From positions 1 through 8,603 of the forward strand of contig JAOUKG010000074.1 in the NCBI GenBank assembly GCA_029882725.1: DNA of 8,603 nt. The letters run 5' to 3'. The position numbers were made by a program, and so were the translations under genes. The DNA is from Cyclobacteriaceae bacterium (lineage in GTDB: Bacteria; Bacteroidota; Bacteroidia; Cytophagales; Cyclobacteriaceae). Positions 7,536-8,603 of the stretch are shown piece by piece. Numbering within the stretch: the stretch's first letter is position 1; each line of letters starts with the position of its first letter. Below the pieces are notes generated by a model. The model saw only the letters and a program-made list of their open reading frames with translations, ran no database searches and had not been told where the DNA came from.

Positions 7536-8345
7536 TTACAAACTTTGATTTTCTTTTCTCCAAAATCTTCCAATATCATATTTGATTGAAAGTCTTAAGT
7601 TTGAGTAGCTTCCTTTGCTTGTACCTACGGCACGGTCGGAAGTGCACGATGTTGTTTTGTTTGAGATGCCTGTCGAAATATAGTTTAGGGTTACATTGTT
7701 CAGACCGACAAAGTAACTAGCTGAAATACTCGCTGTGAAACCACTACCAATAAAGTATTCAAGGCCCAGACCAGCTTCGATTAAGCCAAAGTTTTTTGTG
7801 AGGTAATTATCTTCCACAGGTCGAACATTCTTGATTGTATCTTCTCCAATTATCCTATCAGGAGTATCAGGTGTATTTATAATAAAGTCGTTTGGATCAT
7901 AAATGTATGTATTGCCATATTCATCACGATCATAGTCACGATTTATACCAACGTGATAACCAAGGGTAGTATTCAGAAATAGCTTTTCATTTTTTAAGTT
8001 AATTCTGTTGGTTAACCTGATCGGAATCTGAAATGCATAAAAAGAACTTGCGATACTGCTACTTGGACCAAAAGGATATTCATAATGAAGTGTTTCATAT
8101 CCTTCATCGTAGTACTTCCACAGAATTCCGGATTCAATGAATAGATTTTTGTGAATTTGCTGGCCTACAAATAAACCCCAGGAGCCTGTAATGAGTTGGG
8201 TACTTGTTATTGTTTCGCAAGGATCAAATATTTCGTATTTATCGCTTGTAACAGCGCCTTCAAAACCCAGGTATGTTATGTTTTGACTAAAGCCAATAGA
8301 AGATATCAAAAAGATGACACAACATAGGCCTATATAAATTTTCAT
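7536..8345 (-). CDS. Outer-membrane beta-barrel protein (PorT/OmpA-like barrel family), function unknown
   Basis: A 269-residue protein starting at the ATG at 8345-8343. Residues 1-21 are a signal peptide (MKIYIGLCCVIFLISSIGFS, likely cut after Gln21). The mature part alternates polar and hydrophobic residues in amphipathic strands separated by turns: GSWGLFVGQQIHKNLFIESG (54-73), SFYAFQIPIRL (101-111), KLFLNTTLGYHVGI (121-134), NFGLIEAGLGLEYFIG (185-200), FTASISASYFVGL (203-215) and the last strand YSNLRLSIKYDIG (247-259). The 'F-x-I-P-(I/L)-x-L' strand and the closing 'L-x-L-S-I-K-Y' are hallmarks of small Bacteroidota barrels annotated as PorT-like or outer-membrane beta-barrel domain. A long Asp/Asn-rich insert (about 136-182, with YDRDEYGNTYIYD) probably forms an extracellular loop. 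Residues after 260 (RFWRKENQSL) extend past the usual terminal strand. No enzymatic motif; transport, adhesion or structural roles are all possible. Confidence 0.82.
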   Translation of the reverse strand: MKIYIGLCCVIFLISSIGFSQNITYLGFEGAVTSDKYEIFDPCETITSTQLITGSWGLFVGQQIHKNLFIESGILWKYYDEGYETLHYEYPFGPSSSIASSFYAFQIPIRLTNRINLKNEKLFLNTTLGYHVGINRDYDRDEYGNTYIYDPNDFIINTPDTPDRIIGEDTIKNVRPVEDNYLTKNFGLIEAGLGLEYFIGSGFTASISASYFVGLNNVTLNYISTGISNKTTSCTSDRAVGTSKGSYSNLRLSIKYDIGRFWRKENQSL

Positions 8346-8472
8346 ATCCCAATAATTTTTTGTCTACATAAAAACGGTGGCCAGTAAAGGAAATTGTCTG
8401 TGATGAGGTTAAATTATGAAGAGTTTTCCTTTTCAATCCATATTTAATATTGATTTGTTTAATAAGTACGAA
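8346..8472. other. Short intergenic region upstream of the barrel gene
   Basis: These 127 A+T-rich bases lie between the stop of the right-edge gene and the barrel ATG. I see no clear TAnnTTTG promoter and no hairpin with a T-tract. The spacing allows either a separate promoter or read-through from the upstream gene. Confidence 0.45.
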
Positions 8473-8603
8473 TTATTTCTTCTTATTCCTTAACAATAAA
8501 ACAAATGTCCCAATAAAAGTTAATCCAAAAACTAAAGGAGTTAGTCGGGCTAATGTTGGAATATTGTGAGATGAAGCTCCAATTATAACAAATAAGAAAA
8601 ATG
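8473..8603 (-). CDS. C-terminal end of an unidentified membrane protein (runs off the window)
   Basis: On the minus strand a frame open to the window edge gives 42 residues before a TAA at 8475-8473. It reads FFLFVIIGASSHNIPTLARL, then TPLVFGLTFIGTFVLLLRNK, then KK. A first hydrophobic stretch, a short polar linker with one His and one Arg, and a second strongly hydrophobic helix followed by RNKKK look like the last two transmembrane segments of an inner-membrane protein with a positive cytoplasmic tail. The other two minus-strand frames are less protein-like: one meets a stop after six codons and the other shows no such hydrophobic and basic pattern. The family is not recognised; most of the gene is outside. 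Confidence 0.6.
   Translation of the reverse strand, partial: FFLFVIIGASSHNIPTLARLTPLVFGLTFIGTFVLLLRNKKK

Overview
The window looks like chromosomal DNA from a member of the Bacteroidota. Two large secreted proteins end in type IX secretion system (T9SS) type A C-terminal sorting domains. There are PKD/Ig-like modules, a MopE-like metal-binding linker, a PorT-like outer-membrane barrel, A+T-rich DNA, and no Shine-Dalgarno sequences before the starts. A Cytophagales- or Flavobacteriia-like host is plausible, but that finer placement is inference. Every protein whose N-terminus is visible carries an export signal, so this is an envelope and secretome neighbourhood.

Layout. Bases 1-169 (minus) hold the first 56 codons of a lipoprotein that is probably a c-type cytochrome; the rest lies outside. 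Bases 170-638 show no convincing gene. Bases 639-3704 (plus) encode a 1021-residue T9SS cargo with an N-terminal beta-propeller-like region, about six PKD/Ig-like modules and a divergent sorting domain. It converges on a large minus-strand gene (3836-7276) for a 1146-residue protein with 12 long Kelch-type units, two Asp-rich metal-binding motifs, one Ig-like module and a canonical sorting domain. The convergent gap carries a possible terminator. A perfect 13-bp inverted repeat overlaps the end of the Kelch gene. Next on the minus strand is a 269-residue outer-membrane beta-barrel protein (7536-8345), and then the last 42 codons of an unidentified membrane protein (8473-8603).

How the genes relate. 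The two T9SS cargos would each be exported by Sec, moved across the outer membrane by T9SS machinery encoded elsewhere, and then released or anchored on the surface. Their modular propeller plus Ig architectures suggest binding rather than catalysis; I see no enzymatic motif in either. The barrel gene and the Kelch gene share a strand but are 259 bp apart, so co-transcription is uncertain. I find no defence system, mobile element, CRISPR array, rRNA or tRNA. The most distinctive item is the 12-unit Kelch protein, with its roughly 71-residue repeat period and one degenerate unit.
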